This document shows, piece after piece, positions 1 through 5,603 of a stretch of 5,603 nucleotides of DNA; within the stretch, counting starts at the first letter, position 1, and each line of letters starts with the position of its first letter. Source of the DNA: Candidatus Omnitrophota bacterium (GTDB taxonomy: Bacteria; Omnitrophota; Gorgyraeia; 2-02-FULL-51-18; JAGOUK01); assembly GCA_020058965.1 (NCBI GenBank), contig JAGVCY010000093.1, forward strand, positions 1 through 5,603, read 5' to 3'. The position numbers were made by a program, and so were the translations under genes. The notes below the pieces were generated by a model. It searched no databases and was not told the origin of the DNA. It saw nothing but the letters and a program-made list of their open reading frames with translations.

Positions 1-215
1 CCGAACCCGCCAGCGCCGCCAGTGTCGCCGGACTCCTGGCGCTCGCAAAAAAAGGTTACTTCGGCGCGTCTAAAACGGCCGGAAAACAGAGGACGGCGGT
101 TTGTGTTCTCACGGGGCACGGGCTGAAGGACCCCGACACCGCGATCCGGAGCATCGGAAAGCCCAAGTCAATTCCGGCACAACAAGACCGCGTGCTGAAA
201 GAAATCGACCGATGA
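1..215 (+). CDS. thrC: Threonine synthase, C-terminal 70 residues (5' end outside window)
   Basis: Threonine synthase is a cytoplasmic PLP enzyme that converts O-phospho-L-homoserine and water to L-threonine and phosphate, the last step of threonine synthesis. Only the C-terminus is here, read in frame from base 3 and ending at TGA 213-215. The fragment begins EPASAASVAGLLALAKKGYF and continues with AVCVLTGHGLKDPDTAI. The EPASAAS...GLL stretch and the VLTGHGLKDPDTA signature are typical of the C-terminal end of Bacillus- or plant-type threonine synthases, and the tail (KPKSIPAQQDRVLKEIDR) also fits. The PLP-binding lysine lies upstream of the window. The stop overlaps the next gene's ATG (ATGA at 212-215), which suggests translational coupling. 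A run of seven A at 47-53 stays in frame. A different PLP lyase of the same fold is unlikely given the GHGLKDP motif and the lysC context. Confidence 0.9.
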   Translation, partial: EPASAASVAGLLALAKKGYFGASKTAGKQRTAVCVLTGHGLKDPDTAIRSIGKPKSIPAQQDRVLKEIDR

Positions 216-1411
216 AGCGAATTGTTCTCGCGCTCGCAGGCATCGCGGACGAGCCGCTTGAGGTGTTGGACGGAAAAACGCCGCTTGAAGTGGCGAAAGC
301 GCCAAATTTGCGTCTGATGGCGCAGAGGGGCAGCATCGGACGGCTTCGTTTGCCTGGCGATGACGGAACTGCTTCTGAAGCGGCCGCATGCTTGGGACTT
401 TTGGGATATGGCGCCAATGGCGCTTCCGCTCGCGGCCCTTTGCAGGCTTCGGCCATCAATCTAACGGCAACACCGCATCAGACGCTTCTGGCCTGCCGTT
501 TGATCACCGTGGAAAATGAAAAGCTAGTCGACCCGCATGCCGGTCGGATCGGTGAGCGCGAAAGCGCGGTGCTGCTTGAGTCACTGAACCGCGCGTTCCG
601 CGAACAAAGTATTCGCTTTTATTCCGGAGAGAACCGCACGCATGTGATGGCCCTGCAGGACACGGATAAATTTAAAAATTCAGAAGCGCTTATGGATCTG
701 AATCTACAGGATCCCGAGTCAATGGTGGGCCGGGAAGTGTGGGCAGGATGGGGGCGTTCGGCTGCGGCGGCCAATCTCAAGGACGTATTGTTGCAAGCGG
801 CCGAAATTCTTGAGGCGCATGAGATCAACAAAGTTCGTGTCGATCTAAATGAGAACCCGGCCAATCATTTGTGGGTTTGGGGGCCGGGCACACCCATTGC
901 GCTGGATCCGTTCAGACTCCCGCCGGGAGGTGCGGCTATTTTAAGTTCGTCGGATGTGTGGAAAGGCGTCGGCCGAGCCGCGCGGCTAACCGTTGCCTCT
1001 TCGATGAGCCATTTTCAGATCGAGCCGTCTGATTTGTCCGGTCTGACAGAACAACTGAAGGGATGGGTGCGGCAGCAGGAACTATTGTTTGTTCATTTGG
1101 ATGGCGCGGACCGTGCATCCCGGGCAGGTGATTACAAAAAAAAGATCCGGTGGATCGAAGCCTTTGATCAGCATGTGATCGGGCCTCTGCTTGCGAGCGT
1201 TGGCACGGATGCCCGCATTGTGATCGCGTCCGGTTATGTGGCATCCACCGCGCGGCGTGAACGCATTTCGCCCGAAGCGCCCATGCTCTCATGGGACGCG
1301 GGTGTCGCCGCGTCCGGCGGAACCGAATTCAGCGAAGAAGCGGCAAACAAAGGCAGCGAAGTTTTAGTGGGCGGCGCGGCATTTTTTAAAAAACTAATGG
1401 GAACGGCATGA
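212..1411 (+). CDS. Archaeal-type phosphoglycerate mutase / 'proposed homoserine kinase' family protein with degenerate metal site (probable pseudoenzyme)
   Basis: This 399-aa protein belongs to the cofactor-independent phosphoglycerate mutase branch of the alkaline phosphatase superfamily. Members lying between thrC and lysC have been proposed as alternative homoserine kinases. Family signatures are ADEPLEVLDGKTPLEVAKAPN (res 12-32, compare ADYPL..L.GKTPL..A.TPN), LLGYG (63-67), ARGPLQA (73-79), NPANHLWVWGPG (215-226), KGVG (251-254) and GDYKKKIRWIEAFDQHVIGPLL (306-327). The catalytic positions are changed: DG of the first strand is AG (A9), the nucleophile Ser of the GSD motif is E56, DEAGH is DRASR (D300 kept, H to R304), PDH is SGY (G341, Y342) and RTH is RER (R351). 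Typical AGHI is AGRI (R112). The length is normal and the ORF is intact. The start at 212 is chosen because it overlaps the thrC stop and begins the first strand directly. A TTG start at 101 would add 37 residues that only shadow thrC. The fold is well supported; the catalytic function is doubtful. Confidence 0.85.
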   Translation: MKRIVLALAGIADEPLEVLDGKTPLEVAKAPNLRLMAQRGSIGRLRLPGDDGTASEAAACLGLLGYGANGASARGPLQASAINLTATPHQTLLACRLITVENEKLVDPHAGRIGERESAVLLESLNRAFREQSIRFYSGENRTHVMALQDTDKFKNSEALMDLNLQDPESMVGREVWAGWGRSAAAANLKDVLLQAAEILEAHEINKVRVDLNENPANHLWVWGPGTPIALDPFRLPPGGAAILSSSDVWKGVGRAARLTVASSMSHFQIEPSDLSGLTEQLKGWVRQQELLFVHLDGADRASRAGDYKKKIRWIEAFDQHVIGPLLASVGTDARIVIASGYVASTARRERISPEAPMLSWDAGVAASGGTEFSEEAANKGSEVLVGGAAFFKKLMGTA

Positions 1412-2649
1412 AGCCAAAGACATTGATCGTTCAAAAATACGGCGGCTCGAGCGTTGCTAATCCGGAGCGAATTCAGCGGGTCGCCAAGCGCATTGCCAAG
1501 ACCAGCCGATCCGGAAAACGGGTCGTGGTCATCGTTAGCGCGCTGGGCGACACGACGGATGATCTGCTCGACTTGTGCGGGAAGATCACGATGAATCCTT
1601 CGCGGCGGGAGCTCGACATGCTGCTGTCCACCGGGGAGCAGATTTCGACCGCGCTCATGGCGATGGCGCTGCATGAGTTGGGGGTCGACGCGATTTCGCT
1701 CAACGGCTTTCAAGTCGGTATCAAGACGGATTCGTCGCATACGCGTGCTCGAATTCTCGGGATTCGCCGCGCACGCGTCAATCGGGAGTTGGGCGCCGGC
1801 AAAGTCGTGATCATCGCCGGTTTTCAGGGCATTGATGCCAATATGGAAATCACGACGCTGGGACGCGGAGGTTCGGACCTGACGGCCGTTGCCGTCGCGC
1901 AGGCGCTCAGCGCCGACGCCTGCGAAATTTATACGGATGTGAACGGAATTTATACAACCGACCCCAGGATTCTGCCTGAGGCGCGCAAGATCGACCGCAT
2001 CAGTTATGAGGAAATGCTTGAAATGGCTTCCGCCGGTGCGCAGGTCATGCAGGCGCGCTCCATCGAAGTGGCCGGAAAATACGGCGTGCCACTTCACGTG
2101 CGCTCCAGTATGAACGAAGAAACCGGAACCTGGATCATCAAAGGAGATAAATCGATGGAAAAAGTTCTGGTGCGCGGTGTTACCGCAAGTAAAAAAGAAG
2201 CCAAGATCACGATCGCGGATGTGCCGGATCGCCCGGGCATGGCGGGCAATATTTTTAGGTCGCTCGCCAAAGCGGGGATCAACGTGGACATGATCGTCCA
2301 AAACGTGGGCCGCACGGGCAAAACGGACATTTCATTCACCATTCCGGCGGATGATGTGAGCGCCTCTTTGAAGGCCATCGCATCTATTCGCCCCGCTATT
2401 TCCAAGGATCATCTGATCATCGACAAACACATCGCGAAGGTTTCGGTGGTGGGCATCGGCATGCGCAGCCATTCGGGTGTGGCGGCGGATATGTTTGAGG
2501 TTTTGGGAAAGAGCCGCATCAACATCGACATGATCTCTACCAGCGAAATAAAGATCGCCGTCATCGTGAAGGATAAGGACACGGACCGCGCCGTGAAGGC
2601 GCTGCACGACCATTTTGTGACCAAGAAGGACCGCTACCAGTCGGTTTAA
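1408..2649 (+). CDS. lysC: Aspartate kinase (aspartokinase), alpha/beta type
   Basis: This enzyme phosphorylates L-aspartate with ATP to give 4-phospho-L-aspartate, the committed step to lysine, threonine, methionine and diaminopimelate. The 413-aa length is normal for a monofunctional LysC. The amino acid kinase domain covers about residues 4-235, with the KYGGSSV nucleotide loop (10-16), LLSTGEQIS (72-80), TTLGRGGSDLTAV (149-161) and YTDVNGIYTTDPR (175-187). Two ACT domains follow at about 265-340 and 345-410. The first contains VPDRPGMAGNIF (272-283) and the effector-site-like INVDMIVQN (291-299). The second contains VGIGMRSHSGVAADMF. This layout indicates feedback inhibition by lysine and/or threonine. 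The ATG overlaps the preceding stop (ATGA, 1408-1411) and has only a weak ribosome site, so coupling probably drives its translation. No homoserine dehydrogenase domain is fused. An internal start at codon 250 is annotated separately. Confidence 0.96.
   Translation: MKPKTLIVQKYGGSSVANPERIQRVAKRIAKTSRSGKRVVVIVSALGDTTDDLLDLCGKITMNPSRRELDMLLSTGEQISTALMAMALHELGVDAISLNGFQVGIKTDSSHTRARILGIRRARVNRELGAGKVVIIAGFQGIDANMEITTLGRGGSDLTAVAVAQALSADACEIYTDVNGIYTTDPRILPEARKIDRISYEEMLEMASAGAQVMQARSIEVAGKYGVPLHVRSSMNEETGTWIIKGDKSMEKVLVRGVTASKKEAKITIADVPDRPGMAGNIFRSLAKAGINVDMIVQNVGRTGKTDISFTIPADDVSASLKAIASIRPAISKDHLIIDKHIAKVSVVGIGMRSHSGVAADMFEVLGKSRINIDMISTSEIKIAVIVKDKDTDRAVKALHDHFVTKKDRYQSV
2140..2157 (+). promoter_or_regulatory. 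Internal ribosome binding site and ATG for a putative LysC beta subunit
   Basis: AAAGGAG at 2140-2146 is followed by an 8-base spacer and an in-frame ATG at 2155-2157 (Met250 of LysC). It is the strongest Shine-Dalgarno match seen ahead of any start in this window: the lysC start itself has only a weak GGGA, cimA has GGAG, and the other two rely on overlaps. The bases also encode IKGDK in the loop linking the kinase and ACT domains, so the match could be a coding coincidence. The location is the argument for function, because Bacillus and Corynebacterium lysC genes start their beta subunit at the equivalent methionine. Confidence 0.6.
2155..2649 (+). other. Nested in-frame reading frame for a putative aspartokinase beta (regulatory) subunit, 164 aa
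   Basis: Starting at Met250 of lysC (MEKVLVRGVTASKKEAKITI), this frame yields 164 residues consisting of just the two ACT domains. In Corynebacterium glutamicum and Bacillus subtilis, lysC makes a full-length alpha chain and such a C-terminal beta chain from an internal start, and the two assemble into an alpha2beta2 enzyme whose effector sites lie at alpha/beta ACT interfaces. The sequence after the Met resembles the known beta N-termini (ME..-V-GV pattern). Production of the shorter protein here is inferred from the ribosome site and from family knowledge. A homodimeric enzyme made only from full-length chains is the alternative. Confidence 0.5.
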
Positions 2650-2650
2650 C

Positions 2651-2662
2651 GGAGCATTCATG
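2651..2662 (+). promoter_or_regulatory. Ribosome binding site and start codon of cimA
   Basis: GGAG at 2651-2654 lies 5 bases before ATG 2660-2662, in the only intergenic gap of the window (2650-2659). This is the one gene here that does not overlap its upstream neighbour, and it has its own readable Shine-Dalgarno. The short gap to the lysC stop at 2647-2649 still fits co-transcription and reinitiation. Confidence 0.65.
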
Positions 2663-4237
2663 AAATCCTCGCTCAAGAAAAAACACATCGAGATCTACGA
2701 CACGACGCTGCGGGACGGTTCGCAGGGCGAGGGGATTTCGTATTCCGTGCAGGATAAGCTCCGGATCGCCGAAAAGCTCGACCAGCTGGGCGTCGCATTT
2801 ATCGAGGGCGGCTGGCCCGGTTCGAATCCCAAGGATCAGGAGTTTTTTAAACAGGCGCAAAAGTTAAAATTCAAAACGGCCAAATTGGTGGCTTTCGGCT
2901 CCACCCGCCGCGCCGGAATTGCCGCGTCCGCGGATACGAACCTTCAAGACCTGGTGAAGGCGGGAACACCCGCGATCACGATTTTCGGCAAAACCTGGGA
3001 TTTTCATGTCCGCGAGGCGCTGCGCGTGAGTCTTCAGGAAAACCTCGATATGATCTCCGACTCGGTCAAGTTTTTACGCGCAAAGGACCGTGAAGTGATT
3101 TATGACGCGGAGCATTTTTTTGACGGATACAAAGCCAATCCAGACTATGCGCTGAAGACTTTGCGGGCGGCTCAGGACGCCGGCGCGCGGACGCTTGTTT
3201 TATGCGACACCAATGGCGGCACCTTGCCAACTGAGATCGCCGCCATCACGCGCGCGGTACACAAAGCGGTGACCGCGCCGCTGGGCATTCACACGCACAA
3301 TGATTCGGGCACGGGCGTTGCCAATGCCATCGCCGCGGTTGAATCCGGCGTGGCGCATGTACAAGGAACCATCAACGGCTTTGGCGAGCGTTGCGGCAAT
3401 GCCGACCTGATCTCGCTCATCGCGAATCTTCAGCTCAAAATGGGCTACTCGTGCATCGAGGCCTCACACTTGAAGCAGCTGACCGAAGTCGCCCATTACA
3501 TCGGCGAAGTCGCCAATCTGATACTTCAGAACAATCAACCATACGCGGGTAAGAGCGCTTTTGCCCATAAAGGCGGCGTTCACATCAACGCGATGCTCAA
3601 GCATCCGCAGACCTACGAGCATATCTCGCCTGAAACGGTCGGCAATGTCCGCCGATTTTTGACGAGTGAGCTATCCGGCAAATCGAACATCATGATCAAG
3701 GCGCAGGCAATGGACGGGTCGCTTACCAAGGAGAGCCCGAAGACCCGCAAGATTCATGAGCTGGTTCAGCGGCTGGAGAATGAGGGCTATCAATTTGAGG
3801 CGGCCGAAGCTAGCTTCGAACTCCTGGTGCATAAAGAGCTCAAAAAACATAAGCGGTTTTTTGATATTTTGGGTTACAAGGTGGTTGTGATGTCCGAATC
3901 GGATCAGCCGCCGATGAGCGAAGCGACCGTGCATATTCGCGTCAAAGACCGCGAAGAGTTGACCGCCGCGCAGGCGGACGGTCCGGTGAACGCGCTCGAT
4001 CGCGCTCTACGAAAGGCCCTCAGCCCGTTTTACCCCAAACTTTCGGCCATGCATCTCTCGGATTTCAAGGTTCGCGTGATCAATCAAAAAGCCGGCACCG
4101 CGGCGAAGGTGCGCGTGTTCGTTGAATCAAGCGATGAAAACGGCTCCTGGACCACGGTGGGTATCAGCGAGAACGTGATCGAGGCCTCCTGGCGCGCTCT
4201 GTTGGACTCCATCGAATACAAGCTTCTCAAGCGATGA
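2660..4237 (+). CDS. cimA: (R)-citramalate synthase
   Basis: This enzyme condenses pyruvate and acetyl-CoA to (R)-citramalate, the first step of the threonine-independent route to 2-oxobutyrate and isoleucine. The 525-aa length is normal for the long CimA family. The N-terminal HMGL-like TIM barrel shows DTTLRDGSQGEG (14-25, metal and catalytic Arg-Asp), EGGWPGSNPKD (49-59), HTHNDSGTGVANAI (211-224, the two metal-ligand histidines) and GFGERCGNADL (240-250). FAHKGGVHINAM (301-312) belongs to the linker region. The C-terminal LeuA-type dimerisation and effector domain (about 390-525) contains GPVNALDRALRKAL, GTAAKVRVFVES and a closing SENVIEASWRALLDSIEYKL, suggesting isoleucine-type feedback control. 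EGGWPGSNPKD and the C-terminal signature separate it from 2-isopropylmalate and homocitrate synthases. It starts 10 bases after lysC and its stop overlaps valS (ATGA). All key motifs appear intact. Confidence 0.95.
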   Translation: MKSSLKKKHIEIYDTTLRDGSQGEGISYSVQDKLRIAEKLDQLGVAFIEGGWPGSNPKDQEFFKQAQKLKFKTAKLVAFGSTRRAGIAASADTNLQDLVKAGTPAITIFGKTWDFHVREALRVSLQENLDMISDSVKFLRAKDREVIYDAEHFFDGYKANPDYALKTLRAAQDAGARTLVLCDTNGGTLPTEIAAITRAVHKAVTAPLGIHTHNDSGTGVANAIAAVESGVAHVQGTINGFGERCGNADLISLIANLQLKMGYSCIEASHLKQLTEVAHYIGEVANLILQNNQPYAGKSAFAHKGGVHINAMLKHPQTYEHISPETVGNVRRFLTSELSGKSNIMIKAQAMDGSLTKESPKTRKIHELVQRLENEGYQFEAAEASFELLVHKELKKHKRFFDILGYKVVVMSESDQPPMSEATVHIRVKDREELTAAQADGPVNALDRALRKALSPFYPKLSAMHLSDFKVRVINQKAGTAAKVRVFVESSDENGSWTTVGISENVIEASWRALLDSIEYKLLKR

Positions 4238-5603
4238 GCGCGCAGGAGATTCCCAAGGCCTACGCGCCCGCGGAGGTCGAAAAAAAGTGGCGCCGGATTT
4301 GGGACGAGAAAAAGGTTCTTCACGCGCCGGATAAACCGAATGTCTCTGCAAAAGTATTTTCGATGGTCATCCCGCCGCCCAATGTCACGGGGGCGCTTCA
4401 CATGGGCCATGCCCTCAACAACACCCTCCAAGATATTCTGACCCGCTACTACCGGATGAATGGTTACAACACGCTCTGGATGCCAGGCACGGATCACGCA
4501 GGCATCGCGACTCAGAACGTCGTGGAAAAAGCGCTGCGCAAAGAGGGTTCGAGCCGCGCCGAGCTCGGCCGAGAAAAATTTATCGAACGTGTCTGGCAAT
4601 GGCGCGATCAGTACGGCAACCGCATCATTGAGCAGCTGCAGCGGCTCGGCTGTTCCTGCGATTGGGATCGCATCCGCTTCACGATGGATGAGGGCTTGTC
4701 GCGCGCGGTTAAAGAAGTGTTCGTGCGGCTTTATGACAAGGGATTGATCTATCGCTCCAACTACATCATCAACTGGTGTACGCGCTGTCAGACGGCGCTT
4801 TCGGACGAGGAGGCGGCGCATCGCGATGTGCAGGGCGCTTTTTATCATCTGCGGTACACGACGGAGGACGGCAAGGATTCGATCGTGATCGCGACGACTC
4901 GTCCCGAAACACTGCTCGGGGATACGGCGGTCGGTTTCCATCCCGATGATGAACGGTACCGGCATTTGATCGGAAAATCCTTCATCCTTCCTATATTAGG
5001 CCGGAAGCTGCGCGTGATCCAGGACACGCAGATCGATCCGGCCTTTGGGACCGGCGCGCTGAAGATCACGCCCGCGCATGATCCGGTCGACTTCGAGCTT
5101 GGTAAAAAGCATGGCCTTGAATCCGTGAATATTCTCAATACGGACGGCACGCTGAACAAGAACGCCGGTCCCTATCAGGGAATGGATCGGTTCGCGGCTC
5201 GAAAGAAGCTGGTTGAGGATCTTAAGGAAGCCGGGGTGCTGCTCGATGTGAAGGAACACACCCATTCGGTCGGGCACTGTTATCGTTGCGACACCATCGT
5301 CGAGCCCTATTGCTCCGATCAGTGGTTCGTTAAGATGAAGCCGCTGGCCGAACCCGCCATTCGCGCGGTCGAGTCCGGCCACACGAAGTTCCACCCCGAC
5401 CGCTGGTCCAAGACCTACATGGAATGGATGACGAACATTCGCGACTGGTGCATTTCGCGTCAGATCTGGTGGGGGCACCGCATACCGGTATATTACGCGA
5501 CCGATGGCCGCTTCACGGCAGCGCTGGACGAGACCGACGCGCGCAAGCGGCTTGGGCTCGCGGCCGATGCCAAGCTCCGGCAAGACGAAGACGTTCTCGA
5601 CAC
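4234..5603 (+). CDS. valS: Valine--tRNA ligase, N-terminal 456 codons (3' end outside window)
   Basis: Valyl-tRNA synthetase is a cytoplasmic class I enzyme that charges tRNA-Val and hydrolyses mischarged threonine in its CP1 editing domain. The reading frame is open from ATG 4234 to the window end, about half of a typical 880-950-aa ValS. The start PKAYAPAEVEKKWRRIW is typical. PPPNVTGALHMGHAL contains the HIGH motif as HMGH (56-59), and GTDHAGIATQNVVEK follows. CP1 shows NWCTRCQTALSDEE (from 180), TTRPETLLGDTAV (221-233) and KITPAHDPVDFE (277-288), with K277, D283 and D286 spaced like known threonine-editing residues. WCISRQIWWGHRIPV (405-419) returns to the catalytic core, and RQDEDVLDT is at the edge. 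KMSKS, the anticodon-binding domain and the coiled coil would lie downstream. No ribosome site precedes the ATG; the 4-base overlap with cimA implies coupling. Confidence 0.95.
   Translation, partial: MSAQEIPKAYAPAEVEKKWRRIWDEKKVLHAPDKPNVSAKVFSMVIPPPNVTGALHMGHALNNTLQDILTRYYRMNGYNTLWMPGTDHAGIATQNVVEKALRKEGSSRAELGREKFIERVWQWRDQYGNRIIEQLQRLGCSCDWDRIRFTMDEGLSRAVKEVFVRLYDKGLIYRSNYIINWCTRCQTALSDEEAAHRDVQGAFYHLRYTTEDGKDSIVIATTRPETLLGDTAVGFHPDDERYRHLIGKSFILPILGRKLRVIQDTQIDPAFGTGALKITPAHDPVDFELGKKHGLESVNILNTDGTLNKNAGPYQGMDRFAARKKLVEDLKEAGVLLDVKEHTHSVGHCYRCDTIVEPYCSDQWFVKMKPLAEPAIRAVESGHTKFHPDRWSKTYMEWMTNIRDWCISRQIWWGHRIPVYYATDGRFTAALDETDARKRLGLAADAKLRQDEDVLD

Noticed and set aside
101..211. Extended start (TTG at 101) for the mutase-like gene
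   Set aside because: The 37 extra residues overlap thrC in another frame and look like out-of-frame translation (Arg, His and Pro rich). The ATG at 212 gives the normal family N-terminus.
1136..1143. Run of eight A (codons AAA AAA AAG) in the mutase-like gene as a possible programmed -1 slippage site
   Set aside because: The -1 frame ends within about nine codons, no stimulatory structure was recognised, and the zero frame continues into conserved family sequence. It should be remembered as a possible sequencing-error spot, but the frame is consistent on both sides.
1930..1968. YTDVNGIYTTDPR in LysC, with Asn where some family members have Asp or Pro
   Set aside because: This position varies among characterised aspartokinases, and the flanking catalytic residues are intact.
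1234..2301. 355-codon open frame on the minus strand opposite lysC
   Set aside because: It lies antisense to a clearly recognised lysC and the end of the mutase-like gene, its protein is rich in His, Arg and Asp with no family motif I recognise, and it follows from codon bias in GC-rich DNA.
4084..4965. 293-codon open frame on the minus strand opposite cimA and valS
   Set aside because: It overlaps conserved motifs of CimA and ValS on the other strand and shows no recognisable domain, so it is a shadow frame.
4996..5583. 195-codon open frame on the minus strand opposite valS
   Set aside because: It mirrors the ValS editing domain coding sequence and shows no motif or start context of its own.
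5461..5603. Absence of a CxxC-type zinc knuckle after WWGHRIPV in ValS
   Set aside because: Many bacterial ValS proteins, including the proteobacterial type, have a cysteine-free segment here before RQDEDVLDT, so this is ordinary variation.

Overview
The window is wall-to-wall coding on the + strand: five genes in one tight run, the first and last cut by the window edges, with only about 10 untranslated bases between them (2650-2659). In order they are the 3' end of threonine synthase (thrC, to 215), a 399-aa protein of the archaeal-type phosphoglycerate mutase / 'proposed homoserine kinase' family (212-1411), aspartate kinase (lysC, 1408-2649), (R)-citramalate synthase (cimA, 2660-4237) and the first 456 codons of valyl-tRNA synthetase (valS, from 4234). 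Three of the four junctions are 4-base ATGA stop/start overlaps, so this looks like one translationally coupled operon. No promoter, terminator, RNA gene, repeat, CRISPR array or mobile element is visible. The real operon ends lie outside the window.

The genes form an aspartate-family and branched-chain amino acid module. LysC makes aspartyl phosphate from aspartate. ThrC makes threonine from O-phosphohomoserine. The mutase-family gene sits where a non-canonical homoserine kinase would be expected. CimA opens the threonine-independent route to isoleucine from pyruvate and acetyl-CoA. ValS consumes valine, a related branched-chain product. The order apgM-like/lysC/cimA next to thrC is one I associate with Deltaproteobacteria such as Geobacter relatives and with poorly cultured phyla such as Omnitrophota. 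The host is a bacterium with GC-rich DNA (judged by eye); finer placement is inference only.

Two things stand out. First, the mutase-family protein keeps the fold signatures but, in an alignment from memory that needs no gaps around the active-site motifs, has lost six of the seven metal-ligand/nucleophile positions of its superfamily. It reads as an intact, maintained pseudoenzyme, or an enzyme with a rebuilt active site, in the homoserine kinase slot. Second, lysC carries a strong internal Shine-Dalgarno sequence and an in-frame ATG at codon 250, exactly where alpha/beta aspartokinases start their separate regulatory beta subunit. The other genes look like ordinary, intact family members.
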